Assembly (NCBI RefSeq): GCF_007827595.1
Contig: NZ_VISR01000021.1
Location: 124,001-188,000, forward strand
Length of the DNA: 64,000 bases
Direction of reading: 5' to 3'
Source: Streptomyces sp. BK340
GTDB lineage: Bacteria; Actinomycetota; Actinomycetes; Streptomycetales; Streptomycetaceae
Position 1 is the first letter of the stretch, and every line of letters starts with the position of its first letter. Below the pieces are notes generated by a model that was not told where the DNA came from, searched no databases, and saw only the letters and a program-made list of their open reading frames with translations. Position numbers and translations under genes: made by a program. Shown here one piece after another: positions 50,638 through 60,007 of this stretch.

Positions 50638-51604
50638 AGCGGGGAGCGGCGGGCGGGTCGTCGAGGAAGGTGACGGTCGGCACGTGGAACAGGCATCCGG
50701 TCATCGCGGTCGAGTAGTCGAGGATGCGGTCGTGCGCTGCCCGGCCGTCGCCGAGGAACATGTGCCTCAGCATCTGTTCGGTGACGTCCGGCGTACGTGC
50801 GTAGCCGATGAAGTACGTGCCGAACTCGCCCTTGCCGAGGTTGCCGAACGGCATGTTCTCGCGGATGATCCTGCGCTCGTCGCCGTGTTCGTCGGTGATG
50901 GTGTTGAGCGCCACGTGGGAGTCGGCGGGCTTGATGTCGTCGGGGAGTTCGACGTTGGCGAGCTTCGTCCGCCCGATGACCTTCTCCTGTTCGTCCGAGG
51001 ACAGGGAGTTCCACGCCGTCATGTCGTGCAGGTACTTCTGCACGATCACATAGCTGCCCCCGGCGAAGTCTGGGTCCTCGTCGCCGACGAACACCTCGTC
51101 GGCCGCGACCGCCCCTTCGGCGTTCTCGCTTCCGTCGACGAACCCGAGCAGGTCGCGCTCGTCGAAGTACTTGAAGGCCTGGACCTCGTCCACCACCGTG
51201 ACCGCGCCGCTCAGCCGCTCCAGGATCAGCCGGGCGAGTTCGAAGCACAGGTCCATGCGGCGGGCTCGCACATGGAAGAGGAGATCCCCCGGGGTGGCCG
51301 GGGCGCGGTGGCGGGCGCCGCGCAGTTCCACGAACGGATGCAGGTCCTGTGGGCGCGGTCCGCCGAAGAGCCGGTCCCAGGCCTCCGATCCGATGCCGAC
51401 GACACAGGTGAGCCGGTCGTCGGGTGCGCGGAAGGCGACCGAGCGGCGCAGGCCGGAGACGTCCTGCAGCAGATCGCGGACGGTCTCCTCGTGGCCCGGC
51501 GCGATCGTGGCCACGAGGAAGACGGTGGCTCTGGCGGGCTCGACGACCACGGCCTGTGACTCGGGCACGAACCGGCCTCCTCCTGAGTTGGCTGCTCGTC
51601 CCAT
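50636..51604 (-). CDS. Dyp-type heme peroxidase
   Basis: A 322-residue peroxidase of the dye-decolorizing family (YfeX-like group). The GxxDG motif with the catalytic Asp is GFVDGSEN; RIIRENMPFG and the following Gly-rich strand belong to the heme pocket. No Tat signal is present, so it is probably cytoplasmic or carried into an encapsulin, though no encapsulin gene is adjacent. ATG at 51604 has GGAG 8 nt upstream. Confidence 0.9.
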   Translation of the reverse strand: MGRAANSGGGRFVPESQAVVVEPARATVFLVATIAPGHEETVRDLLQDVSGLRRSVAFRAPDDRLTCVVGIGSEAWDRLFGGPRPQDLHPFVELRGARHRAPATPGDLLFHVRARRMDLCFELARLILERLSGAVTVVDEVQAFKYFDERDLLGFVDGSENAEGAVAADEVFVGDEDPDFAGGSYVIVQKYLHDMTAWNSLSSDEQEKVIGRTKLANVELPDDIKPADSHVALNTITDEHGDERRIIRENMPFGNLGKGEFGTYFIGYARTPDVTEQMLRHMFLGDGRAAHDRILDYSTAMTGCLFHVPTVTFLDDPPAAPR

Positions 51605-51636
51605 CCTGCTGTCTCCGGCGTGAAAGCGCGAGGAAT

Positions 51637-52269
51637 TCAGCCGGTGACGAGTCCCGTGACGAGGTTGATGGCGGTGGCGAGAATGCTGGTGCCGAAGACG
51701 TACGACAGGAGGGTGTGCCGCAGCACGATCGCGCGGATGGCCGTGCTCGAGACGGAGGTGTCGGAGACCTGGTAGGTCATGCCGAGGTTGTAGCTGAAGT
51801 AGAAGAAGTCTCGGTACGCGGGCCGCTGGTCGGAGTTGAAGTCGATCCCACTGTCGGCGGTGCAGTAGAGGTAGGCGTAGCGGGTGGCGTACATCAGGTG
51901 CAGTGCGGCCCAGGCCATGAACACCCCCAAGAGCGCGAGCGCGGCACCGACATGGCCGGTGTCGGAGGCACCGAGCAGGAGCAGCAGCACGATCGCGACC
52001 AGTCCGCACGAAGCGACCGCCACGACCGCGAGTTCCTCGCCGAGGGGCCGGAAGTCCTCACGCCGGGCGTTGCGGTGGGTGGCCGCGGCGTCCATGGGCC
52101 ACAGCACCGCCCAGCCCGCCACGACGAAGACCAGCTCCGTCACGGCGATCGCGGCCAGCGCACCCAGCAGCGCCCTGGCCGTCAGCCCGACGACCGCGCC
52201 GGCCGCGGCCCCGAGCGCCACCGAACCGGCCAGCCGGGGCACGGCGTCCAGCGGCAACCAGCTGCTCAT
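51637..52269 (-). CDS. DUF1345 membrane protein
   Basis: A 210-residue protein with five hydrophobic segments. The family signature [17 protein letters not shown] is present near the C-terminus. DUF1345 proteins have no established function. It lies 32 bp upstream of the peroxidase gene in the same direction and may be co-transcribed with it. Confidence 0.88.
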   Translation of the reverse strand: MSSWLPLDAVPRLAGSVALGAAAGAVVGLTARALLGALAAIAVTELVFVVAGWAVLWPMDAAATHRNARREDFRPLGEELAVVAVASCGLVAIVLLLLLGASDTGHVGAALALLGVFMAWAALHLMYATRYAYLYCTADSGIDFNSDQRPAYRDFFYFSYNLGMTYQVSDTSVSSTAIRAIVLRHTLLSYVFGTSILATAINLVTGLVTG

Positions 52270-52386
52270 GCGCCACCAGGGTAGTTCCGTCGCCGTCGGT
52301 CGGCCCGTCGGAGTGCCTCGCCCCGGGCAGGCGCGCGGCCGCATGCCGGCCTCGCACCGGGCCGGAGCGCTGGGTATACACCGAAT

Positions 52387-54174
52387 ATGCCGGGTTTGCG
52401 CCGACTTCCCCTTCCCGGGCGCGGGCACGGCCGGCGGAGCCCGGTCGCCGGCGCGGGGCGTGCGCTCTCCCCGCGCGGCGCGCTGACCCTGCACGAGGCG
52501 GACGGAGCGTTCCTGTTCGCGGTGCGGGCCGCCCTGGCCATGGGCCTGGTCGCCGTGCCGATCGTGGCGGCGGGACGGCCCGATCTCGCGGTCTACGCCA
52601 TGCTGGGGTCCTTCACCACCACGTTCGGCCGCAATCTGCCCTACGCCCGGCGCGCCCGGGTCCTCGCGGTGGTGGCCGTGGCCATGACGGCGTGCGTGGG
52701 CTTCGGGTCGGCCCTCGCGGCCTGGTCCCGCCCCGGGGAGTCGGAGACCGGTGCCGCCGTGGTGGCGGTGGCGACGGCCCTGGTCGCGGGCGCGGCCAAA
52801 TACGTCTGCGACGCCACCCGGCTCGGCGGGCTCGGCGCGGTGCTGCTCCTGTTCTCGTTCGCGGTGGCGGCCAACGCCTCCCCCACGTGGGCCGACGTGC
52901 TCCCCCGCACGGCGCTGGCGGCGGCGGGCTCCGCGCTGGCGTGGCTGCTGGCGGTCTCCGGCCGGTTCGTGCATCCCGAACGGCCGCAGCGCCTGGCGGT
53001 GGCCGTGGCCCTGCGCCGGCTCGCCGAGGTCCTGGAGGCCTCCGCATCGGGGGACGTACCGCGGCGGACCCGGCACGGGGCCACGGTCGCCGTCCTTCAG
53101 GCGTACCAGTGCCTTGGCTCTCCGCCGCCGGCCCGGACTCGTGGCACCGGGTCCGGCACCGACGCGGTCTTCCTGCGCCTGACCGACCTGTCCTGGGCCC
53201 TGCTGGTCGGCTCCGCCCGGTGTGCGCCCGGCGCCCCCGCCACGACGGCCGTGCACCTGCGCCGGCAGGCCGCCCTCCTCACCGACCGGCGCCGCCGGAC
53301 CCCCGCTGTGCTGCGGGAGCTGCCGTTCCTTCCCGCGGCGTCTTCGTCGCCGCAGGCCCGGCACGGCGGGGCCGGACGCACGACGGGGTCGGCCGCGGCA
53401 CGGCACGACGCCGCCGCGCTGCGTGCAACTGAGCTGCTCATCGGGCGCCCGGGTGGTCCCGACCACCTCGCCGTCCTGGCCGTTCCGGCGTTGCGGATGG
53501 CCCTCGGCACGGGCGTGGCGGGTCTGTCGGCCGTCCTGCTGCACCTGGAGCACGGCTACTGGGCGGCCATCTCGGCCGCCGCCGTCCTGCATTCGGTCAA
53601 CCTGCGTACGACGGCCCAGCGTGCCGTGCAGCGCACCCTGGGCACGTTCGTCGGGCTGCTGATCGCGCTCGGTGTGCTGGCCGCACATCCGGAGCCCATG
53701 GCGCTCGCTCTGGTGATCGTGACCCTGGAGTTCCTGCTGGAGTTCCTGGTGGTCCGCAACTACGGCCTGGGCGTCGTCTTCCTGACGCCGATGGCGCTGC
53801 TGCTGAGCGACCTGGCGGCGCCCGCACCGGCCGGTGAGCTGGTCCTCGACCGGGTGCTGGGCAGCGTCCTGGGGATCGGCACGGGGCTGCTGTGCGCGCT
53901 GCTGGTGGTGCACGACCGCGCCGCGGTACGGGTGGAGCGTGCGCTGGCCGCGTGCGTGGCGGCCGCCGACCGGGCCGAACGGTCGCTGGGCCACGCCGCC
54001 GGACCGCCCGCCTCGCTCGTCCAGGTGCGTCTCGCGGTGGCGGTGGTGGAGCTGCGCGACGCGGACGACGCCGCCGCCGGTGAGCTGTGGCCGGCCGGGA
54101 TCGACCCCGCCGAACTCGCGGCCGCGGAGAAACGCGCCTACGTTCTGCTCGAACGGCTGCATCACCAGCACTAG
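52387..54174 (+). CDS. FUSC-family membrane protein (aromatic acid exporter-like)
   Basis: A 595-residue protein with two blocks of membrane helices (about 45-180 and 370-500) separated by soluble helical regions, the layout of FUSC/AaeB proteins. The second block contains [16 protein letters not shown], which matches the conserved FUSC helix. The family exports aromatic acids or similar toxic compounds. The ATG at 52387 lacks a clear Shine-Dalgarno site, so the true start may be somewhat downstream. It is divergent from the DUF1345 gene. Confidence 0.88.
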   Translation: MPGLRRLPLPGRGHGRRSPVAGAGRALSPRGALTLHEADGAFLFAVRAALAMGLVAVPIVAAGRPDLAVYAMLGSFTTTFGRNLPYARRARVLAVVAVAMTACVGFGSALAAWSRPGESETGAAVVAVATALVAGAAKYVCDATRLGGLGAVLLLFSFAVAANASPTWADVLPRTALAAAGSALAWLLAVSGRFVHPERPQRLAVAVALRRLAEVLEASASGDVPRRTRHGATVAVLQAYQCLGSPPPARTRGTGSGTDAVFLRLTDLSWALLVGSARCAPGAPATTAVHLRRQAALLTDRRRRTPAVLRELPFLPAASSSPQARHGGAGRTTGSAAARHDAAALRATELLIGRPGGPDHLAVLAVPALRMALGTGVAGLSAVLLHLEHGYWAAISAAAVLHSVNLRTTAQRAVQRTLGTFVGLLIALGVLAAHPEPMALALVIVTLEFLLEFLVVRNYGLGVVFLTPMALLLSDLAAPAPAGELVLDRVLGSVLGIGTGLLCALLVVHDRAAVRVERALAACVAAADRAERSLGHAAGPPASLVQVRLAVAVVELRDADDAAAGELWPAGIDPAELAAAEKRAYVLLERLHHQH

Positions 54175-54312
54175 GGCGCTGCGCCGGCCGCGCCGTCGGG
54201 CATCGTGCAACCGACGGGAAATGGCGGGCGGGATGGGATTTTCCTCCACTGTCCTCGGGCTCGGGCGGACACCCGGACTGCCTCCCCTGACTCATCGATC
54301 ACCGTGCACGGC

Positions 54313-54678
54313 ATGACCCGTTCCCTCGCCCGCCGCGTCGCCGCCGAGGCTGTCGGGACCGGGCTGCTCGTGGTCGTCCTCGGCCTGCAGCGCACCGGCC
54401 GCGCCCGGCTGGTGCCGGCAGCGGTGGCCGCCTGCATCGGGTCCGCCTACTGGTTCACGTCCTCGACCGCCTTCGCCAACCCCGCGATGACCATCGGCCG
54501 CGTCGTCACCGACACCGCCGCCGGGATCGCACCCGCCTCCGCGGTCCCGTTCGTCGTGGCCCCACTGCTCGGGACCGTGCTCGGACTGGGCGCCGCCACG
54601 GCGTTGTTCGGGCCGTCCACCCGCACGGGAGACGACGCCGTCGCCCCGGCCGGACGGTCCGAGCCCGCCCCGCTGTGA
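54313..54678 (+). pseudogene. Half-length aquaporin (MIP family), probably a deletion derivative
   Basis: A 121-residue frame that matches only the second half of an actinobacterial aquaporin: a helix equivalent to TM4 (EAVGTGLLVVVLGLQRTGR), TM5 (VPAAVAACIGSAYWF), the second NPA half-helix FANPAMTIGR and TM6. The first three helices and the first NPA box are missing. The residual part is well kept without stops, so expression is possible. A single-NPA half protein cannot form a normal MIP pore on its own. ATG at 54313 is the likely start. Confidence 0.72.
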
Positions 54679-54839
54679 CGCGCCCGCTATGCGGGCGACC
54701 GGGCATGGCGCCTGACATGACGTCATAGGCGCGTTCCGCCCGCCGTGTTGCACCGTACGTGACACCCCGATCACGGAACTGCGAGACTGGCCGCGTCGAC
54801 GGCCCCCGGGCGCGGGCAGCGAAGAGGTGAGGAGTCGGA

Positions 54840-55787
54840 GTGGTCGTACAGCACCGTGCTCTGCCGGCGGTTCCGGCACCCGCCGACGTGTGGCTGCTGG
54901 TGCGGCAGCGGCCGGCCGTGCTGCGCCGGTCCACCCACGAACTGGCGGCAGCGCTGGCCGACTCCCACGGCCCTCGCTTCGCGGTCTGGCACACCGACGA
55001 GCTGCTCTTCGGTGTCCAGGGCGGACACCTGGTGCTGCGTACGCTGGGCGGCGCCGACCTGCCCGCCCCTGAGGTGGTGTGCGTACGCCAGGTCGCCGGC
55101 CCCATGCACAGCGACCGCGAGGTGACCTTGTTACGGCACCTGGAGCGCATGGGCAGCACCCTGGTGAACACGGTCACCGCCCACCTCAAGTGCCGCAACA
55201 AGGTGTGGCAGTTGCAGGAACTCGCCCTGGCCGGGCTGCCGGTGCCCGACACCCTCTCCTACGCCACCGCTCCGCTCGAAGGCGTCGTGCGCAGCCCCCG
55301 CCTGAGGACGCCGTGCGTGGTCAAGTCCGTCAACGGCGCAAAGGGCGGGCAGGTCTTCCTCGCTCCCGACCCGCACCTGCTTCGCGAGGTGGCCGGCAGT
55401 CTCACCCGGGAGGCGCCGTTCCTCTTCCAGGAGCATGTGGCGCACTCGCACGGCCGTTCCCTGCGCGTGATCGTGGTCGACGGGGAACCGGTGGGCGCCG
55501 TACTGCACACCTCCAGCGACGGCACCCTCGCCTCCAACATCGCCAAGGGCGGCTCCGCCACCCTGTGCGCGGGCCGCTATCCGCAGGCGGAGAAGCTGGC
55601 GGTGCGCGCGGTCCGTGCCCTGGGCCTGGACATCGCCGGGGTGGACCTGCTGTTCACCTCCGATGACGCCTACTCGATCTGCGAGGTGAACGCCGTACCG
55701 GGCTGGCGCCCGGAGATGACCGCGATCACCCCTGCCATCGCAGCCTGCATCGCCGACCGCCTGTCCGCCCGCGGAAGTGCGGGCTGA
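54840..55787 (+). CDS. RimK-like ATP-grasp ligase with a TTA codon
   Basis: A 315-residue ATP-grasp enzyme. KCRNKVWQLQELALAGLPVPDT opens the ATP-grasp core (written with its key parts NKVWQL and GLPVP), VKSVNGAKGGQVFL is the lysine/glycine loop, LFQEHVAHSHGRSLRVIVVD and ICEVNAVPGWR carry the metal ligands. RimK relatives join an amino acid, often Glu, to a carboxyl terminus or a side chain. Codon 98 (55131-55133) is TTA, so translation should depend on the bldA tRNA and be limited to later growth. GTG at 54840 has GGTGAGGAG upstream. It has no operon partner. Confidence 0.88.
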   Translation: MVVQHRALPAVPAPADVWLLVRQRPAVLRRSTHELAAALADSHGPRFAVWHTDELLFGVQGGHLVLRTLGGADLPAPEVVCVRQVAGPMHSDREVTLLRHLERMGSTLVNTVTAHLKCRNKVWQLQELALAGLPVPDTLSYATAPLEGVVRSPRLRTPCVVKSVNGAKGGQVFLAPDPHLLREVAGSLTREAPFLFQEHVAHSHGRSLRVIVVDGEPVGAVLHTSSDGTLASNIAKGGSATLCAGRYPQAEKLAVRAVRALGLDIAGVDLLFTSDDAYSICEVNAVPGWRPEMTAITPAIAACIADRLSARGSAG

Positions 55788-55822
55788 TCCTCGAGCCGGG
55801 CACCCAGCTCGAGGATCAGCCC
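55781..55822. terminator. 16-bp perfect bidirectional terminator
   Basis: Perfect arms at 55781-55796 and 55807-55822 (GGGCTGATCCTCGAGC and its complement) with a 10-nt loop. It contains the stop codon of the RimK-like gene and separates it from the convergent acyl-CoA ligase gene. Confidence 0.88.
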
Positions 55823-55849
55823 CTGGGCCGGTCGGTTCACATGGCGGGC

Positions 55850-57343
55850 TCAGTGCACCGGAGCCGAGATCTCCCGCTTCAGGATCTTGCCGCTCGGGCC
55901 CATGGGCAGAGCGTCCACCAGCCACACCTGGCGGGGATACTTGTAGGCCGCCACCCGGTCCCGCACGTACTCCTGGAGTTCCTCGGGGCTCGCCTCGGCT
56001 CCCGGGCGCAGGACGACCGCGGCCGCGATCTCCTCGCCGAGCCGCTCGTCGGGCACGCCGAGGACGGCGGCGAGGGCGACGGCGGGGTGCTCGTGCAGGA
56101 CCTCCTCGATCTCGCGCGGGTAGACGTTGTAGCCGCCGCGGATGATGAGGTCCTTCTTGCGGTCGACGATGTACAGGTAGCCGTCCTCGTCCTGCCGTGC
56201 CAGGTCGCCGGTGCGCAGCCAGCCGTCGGGTATCGCGGCGGCGGTCTCCTCGGGGCGGTTCCAGTAACCCTTCATCAGGTTCGGTCCGCGCACCGCGAGT
56301 TCGCCGACCTCGCCCGGGATGACGTCCCGGCCCTCGTCGTCCACCAGCCGCACCTCGACGTCCTGGATGGGGGTCCCGATCGATCCGGCCTTGCGCGGAC
56401 GGTCGGGGTGGTTGAAGGAGACGACGGGGCTGGTCTCGGACATGCCGAAGCCCTCCAGCACCATGCAGCCGAAGCGCCGCTCGAAGCCGTGCAGGATCTC
56501 CACCGGCAGGGACGCACCGCCCGAGATGCACAGGCGCAGGGTGGACACGTCGGCCTCGTCGGCACCGGGGTGCTGGAGCAGCGCCGCGTACATGGTGGGC
56601 ACGCCCTCGAAGACGGTCGCGCGGTGACGGGCGATGGCGTCGAGCACGGTCTGCGGATCGAACCGGGGTACGAGGACGAGCGCGGCGCCGCTGTGTACGG
56701 CGACGTTCATCGTGCAGGTCTGCCCGAAGATGTGGAACAGCGGCAGACAGCCCACGACGACGTCGTCGGTGGTCATCTGCTGCACGTTGACCACGTTGAC
56801 CTCGGTGTTGTGGCGAAGTCCCGCGTGGGTGAGCGCCGCGCCCTTGGGACGGCCGGTGGTGCCGGAGGTGTAGAGCAGCACGGCGATGTCGTCGCCGGCG
56901 ACGGTGGCGATCTCGTACTGCGGCTCCAGCCTCGCCAGCTCGGCGGCGAAGGCGGCGGGTTCGACCGGCATGTGGCGCACGGAGGCCGCGGCCGCGCCCT
57001 GGGCGCCCTCACCGGGTGCCTGGTGCCACTCGAAGAGCAGCACGGCTCCGGAGTCACGCAGGTGGTACTCGGTCTCCCGGGTCTTGAGCAGCGGGTTCAT
57101 CGGTACGACGATGCCGCCGGCGCGCAGGATGCCGTAGTACAGGACGACGAACTCGGGCACGTTCGGCAGCATCAGCGCGACCCGGTCGCCGGGGCGCAGT
57201 CCCTCGGTGCGCAGCAGGGCGGCGGCCCGGGCACTCAGCCGGTCCAGCTCGGCGTAGGTGGTGGTCCCCGTCCCCAGCCGCAGGGCGGCGCTCTCGGGAT
57301 GCCGGCCCGCCGTCTCCGCCAGGAATTCCGCCAGATTGGCCAT
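55850..57343 (-). CDS. Long-chain fatty acid-CoA ligase (AMP-forming)
   Basis: A 497-residue adenylate-forming enzyme. The AMP-binding motif is YTSGTTGRPKGAALTH, followed by YGxSET-type GFGMSETSP and the hinge TGDLARQDEDGYLYIVDRKKD (key part DRKKDLII). The C-terminal Lys lies in PMGPSGKILKREI. It activates a fatty or aromatic acid to its CoA thioester. ATG at 57343 has GAGGAGG upstream. It is divergent from a PucR-type regulator, probably its controller. Confidence 0.92.
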   Translation of the reverse strand: MANLAEFLAETAGRHPESAALRLGTGTTTYAELDRLSARAAALLRTEGLRPGDRVALMLPNVPEFVVLYYGILRAGGIVVPMNPLLKTRETEYHLRDSGAVLLFEWHQAPGEGAQGAAAASVRHMPVEPAAFAAELARLEPQYEIATVAGDDIAVLLYTSGTTGRPKGAALTHAGLRHNTEVNVVNVQQMTTDDVVVGCLPLFHIFGQTCTMNVAVHSGAALVLVPRFDPQTVLDAIARHRATVFEGVPTMYAALLQHPGADEADVSTLRLCISGGASLPVEILHGFERRFGCMVLEGFGMSETSPVVSFNHPDRPRKAGSIGTPIQDVEVRLVDDEGRDVIPGEVGELAVRGPNLMKGYWNRPEETAAAIPDGWLRTGDLARQDEDGYLYIVDRKKDLIIRGGYNVYPREIEEVLHEHPAVALAAVLGVPDERLGEEIAAAVVLRPGAEASPEELQEYVRDRVAAYKYPRQVWLVDALPMGPSGKILKREISAPVH

Positions 57344-57491
57344 GATGCCTCCTCGCACGCATGCGCGCCGGGTCCCCGCCGGCGCTCACGGCATCGTGGC
57401 GTCCAGGTCCGGGAGCGTCCATGGCCGGGCGGACAGCTCAGCCGGCCGGAGTTTGTCCCGGGGAACAAAGAGCACCCCGTACGCTGCAGGG

Positions 57492-58676
57492 ATGAGCCTC
57501 TCGGACGTGAGTGCCGCCCTGCTGGGACGGCTGCCGGAACTGGGTGAGCGGATGGCGCGGCGCATCCGCGCCGAGGTCGAGTCCTACGCCGACGAGTCGC
57601 TGATCCCCTTCGCCTCGCTGCGGGAGTCCTGCACGGCCAACGCGGACCAGTTGCTGGGGCGTTTCGCGCTCGACGCGGAACCCGATGTGCGGCCCGCGGA
57701 GCAGACCGGCCGGCTCCGCGCCGAGCAGGGAGTGCCGCTCGCGGACACGCTGCACGCCTATCGGATCGGGTTCGGGTACCTCTGGTCACAGATGGTCGAC
57801 GAGGCGCAGCGGCATCCGGATGTCACGGACGCCCAGCTGGTGGCGGGCTCTTCGGACATCTGGGCGCAGTTCGGCCGTTACGCGGAGGCTGTCGCGGCGG
57901 CCTACCGGGAGGCCAGTGCCGAGTTGGCGCTGCAGCGCGAGGCGCGCCGATCGGCGCTGGTCGAGGCCCTGTTCACGGGCGCGCTCGCGGACCGGACCAC
58001 ACTCTGGGAGACGGCACGGCAACTCGGTCTGCCGGAGCGGGGACCCTACGCGGTCGTGGCCGCCTCCGTGCCGGATCCGGGCGGGGAACCGCTGCCCGGT
58101 ATCGAGGGGGCCCTGCGCCAGACCGGTGTGCAGTCGGCGTGGCGGCTGCTGCCGGGCGAGCAGATCGGGCTGCTCTCACTGGCTCATCCCGACGCCGAGA
58201 CGGTGAGCCGCAGGGCGCTGCGGCACCATCAGGCACGGGTGGGGGTCAGCCCCCGGTTCGACTCGCTGAGCGACACACCGCAGGCGCTGCGCTTCGCCCG
58301 GCTGGCGCTGGCCGGGCTGCCGGGCGACGGGCCGGGCGTGGCCCGCTTCGACGACAGTCCGCTCGCCATGCTGGTGGCCGCCGCGCCTGCCGAGGCGGCA
58401 CGCCTGGTCGAGGTCGTCCTGGGCCCGGTCCTGGAGCTGCCGGCGCCTGAGCGGGCACGCCTCCTGGAGACGCTCGGCCACTGGTTCACGGCGGGAGGCG
58501 TCGCCGCCGAGACGGCGAACCGGCTCTTCATCCACCCGAACACGGTGCGCTATCGACTCCGGCGGATAGAGAAGCTGACGGGCCGTTCGCTCTCCGATCC
58601 CGCCGCCCTGGTCGACCTGGGCACCGCCCTGCACGCGCTGCGGCTCGTTCCACGGTCGGGCGGCAGCCGCCACTGA
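57492..58676 (+). CDS. PucR-family transcriptional regulator
   Basis: A 394-residue regulator. The C-terminal PucR-type HTH is clear: LLETLGHWFTAGGVAAETAN, LFIHPNTVRYRLRRIEKLTG. The middle holds a GGDEF-like (non-cyclase) domain and the N-terminal about 170 residues are helical (RsbRD-like N-terminal region). Such proteins are often autoregulated activators of neighbouring catabolic genes; here the divergent acyl-CoA ligase 148 bp away is the candidate target. ATG at 57492. Confidence 0.9.
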   Translation: MSLSDVSAALLGRLPELGERMARRIRAEVESYADESLIPFASLRESCTANADQLLGRFALDAEPDVRPAEQTGRLRAEQGVPLADTLHAYRIGFGYLWSQMVDEAQRHPDVTDAQLVAGSSDIWAQFGRYAEAVAAAYREASAELALQREARRSALVEALFTGALADRTTLWETARQLGLPERGPYAVVAASVPDPGGEPLPGIEGALRQTGVQSAWRLLPGEQIGLLSLAHPDAETVSRRALRHHQARVGVSPRFDSLSDTPQALRFARLALAGLPGDGPGVARFDDSPLAMLVAAAPAEAARLVEVVLGPVLELPAPERARLLETLGHWFTAGGVAAETANRLFIHPNTVRYRLRRIEKLTGRSLSDPAALVDLGTALHALRLVPRSGGSRH

Positions 58677-58812
58677 AAGTGCCGGAAGAGCGCGTTCGGT
58701 CACGGCGCCACAATTCAGCCGCTCGAAAATTTCGGAGCCCTAAATGGGATTTTTCCGGAATTTCGGGGCACTCGCACAGGTGGAAACTTCCGAGACCGAC
58801 AGGAGGCACATC

Positions 58813-58968
58813 ATGGTCATCCTCGGCATCATCCTGCTCATTGTCGGCTTCCTCACCGGCATTTCGATCCTGTGGACCATCGGCATCATCCTGGTGGTGA
58901 TCGGCGCGGTCCTGTGGATCATGGGCTCCATGGGTCATGCACTCGCAGGCCGCCGGCATTACTGGTGA
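58813..58968 (+). CDS. DUF6131 small membrane protein
   Basis: A 51-residue, very hydrophobic protein (MVILGIILLIVGFLTG, ILVVIGAVLWIMGSMG) with a basic tail ending GRRHYW. It is one of the short double-helix membrane proteins common in Streptomyces, matching what I know as DUF6131. AGGAGG is 6 nt before the ATG at 58813, which decides the start over the in-frame ATG at 58744. The upstream 130 bp are comparatively AT-rich and should contain its promoter. Confidence 0.8.
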   Translation: MVILGIILLIVGFLTGISILWTIGIILVVIGAVLWIMGSMGHALAGRRHYW

Positions 58969-58999
58969 GCGCAGACACTCCCCACTCGATCGAACGTGG

Positions 59000-59404
59000 T
59001 CATTCCTGGAGTTCCAGGAGCGACTTGAGCGTGGACAGTTCCGTGTCGACCAGGGCGATCTGCTCGTCGAAGAACTGGTCGCTGAAGCCCGGCGGCTGAT
59101 AGAAGGTGATCATGAATTCGGCTCCGTCGCCGTTGGGGACGACGCGGGCGGGGACCCGCCGGGACGCGGTGTCGTCCAGAAAGTCGTGGTCCAGGATGCC
59201 GAACTCGGCGTCGGCGCGCAGGCGGAGCCGGGCCGGACCCACCGGGGTCGACATGGCCCACCAGTCGGGGTCCTCCGTGGGCTAGATCGACTTGACGTTG
59301 ACGACGGCCCACTTCGACCAGTTCGCCGGGTCGGCCAGGAAGGCGAAGACGTCGGCCACGGGCCGGTCGATGCTCACGGTCCTGGTGCGGGAACGGGCGA
59401 TCAT
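59000..59404 (-). pseudogene. SRPBCC/START-like protein gene broken by an amber codon
   Basis: Read from ATG at 59404 (overlapping the MarR stop, ATGA) the frame gives a good SRPBCC protein start (VSIDRPVADVFAFLADPANW) and is interrupted at codon 41 by TAG (59282-59284). After the stop the same frame continues without a break as PTEDPDWWAMSTPVGPARLR and on to a natural end at 59000, 134 codons in all. The expected residue at codon 41 is probably Glu (GAG to TAG, one base). An internal ATG at 59254 could give an 84-residue fragment. Either a real inactivation or a sequencing error. Confidence 0.85.
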
Positions 59405-59865
59405 GACGACTCCTCCATGGTGTCGTGCGGTGGGGCGGGGTGGGGTTCGCCCACGAGCCTGCGGATCCAGCTCTCCAGCTGGTCACGCTGCGGGGGCTCG
59501 AGCGAGCCGAAGAAGTAGGCGTCGTTCCGGTCGGCGAGGCCGGCCAGCACGGGGACCAGCGCACGGCCTTCGTCGGTGAGGACGAGCAGCACGGTCCGCC
59601 GGGAGGCCGGATCGGGCTCGCGGCGGATCAGTCCCTTGGCGACCAGGCGGTCCACGAGCCGCGAGACGGCCCCGGGATCGATGGCCATGTGCTGTGCCAC
59701 CGCCTTGGTGGTGGCGTGACCGTGGGACACGCTCGCCATCACCCCCCACTGGGAGACGGTGACGCCGTGCCGCCCGATCTCGGCTTCGAAGCGGGCGTGG
59801 ACCTCGTCCGAGAGCCGTCGCAGCCAGTAGCCGAGGTGGTCGTGCAGTCCGCGTGTCGCAGTCAC
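59401..59865 (-). CDS. MarR-family regulator
   Basis: A 154-residue winged-helix regulator (SQWGVMASVSHGHATTKAVAQHMAID, GAVSRLVDRLVAKGLIRREPDP with the wing ASRRTVLLVLTDEGRAL; key features given in parts). The GTG start at 59865 is followed at the other end by a 4-bp overlap with the SRPBCC gene. Two related palindromes lie 14-40 bp upstream (59879-59905), suggesting autoregulation of the two-gene unit. Confidence 0.9.
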   Translation of the reverse strand: MTATRGLHDHLGYWLRRLSDEVHARFEAEIGRHGVTVSQWGVMASVSHGHATTKAVAQHMAIDPGAVSRLVDRLVAKGLIRREPDPASRRTVLLVLTDEGRALVPVLAGLADRNDAYFFGSLEPPQRDQLESWIRRLVGEPHPAPPHDTMEESS

Positions 59866-59878
59866 ACGTCCATCGTGA

Positions 59879-59905
59879 TTGTCTAGGCAATCGTTGTCAA
59901 GACAA
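59879..59905. promoter_or_regulatory. Two MarR-type operator palindromes
   Basis: TTGTCTAGGCAA (59879-59890) and TTGTCAAGACAA (59894-59905). The second is a perfect 5-2-5 palindrome and the first has one mismatch. Centres are 15 bp apart, about one and a half turns, just before the MarR start codon. Confidence 0.7.
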
Positions 59906-60007
59906 TCGTCAGCTTGCGCGACGCCCCTGTCAGTCAGGGCCGTGTGGGGGCTCGCCCACCGGGGCGGCGGGAGTCAGCGTCCGGCGGCAGAAGGACGGCG
60001 TCCGGCG

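Noticed and set aside
54840-55787. RimK-like ligase as a tailoring enzyme of the lanthipeptide
   Set aside because: The genes are 16-19 kb apart with many unrelated genes between them, so nothing in the sequence connects them.
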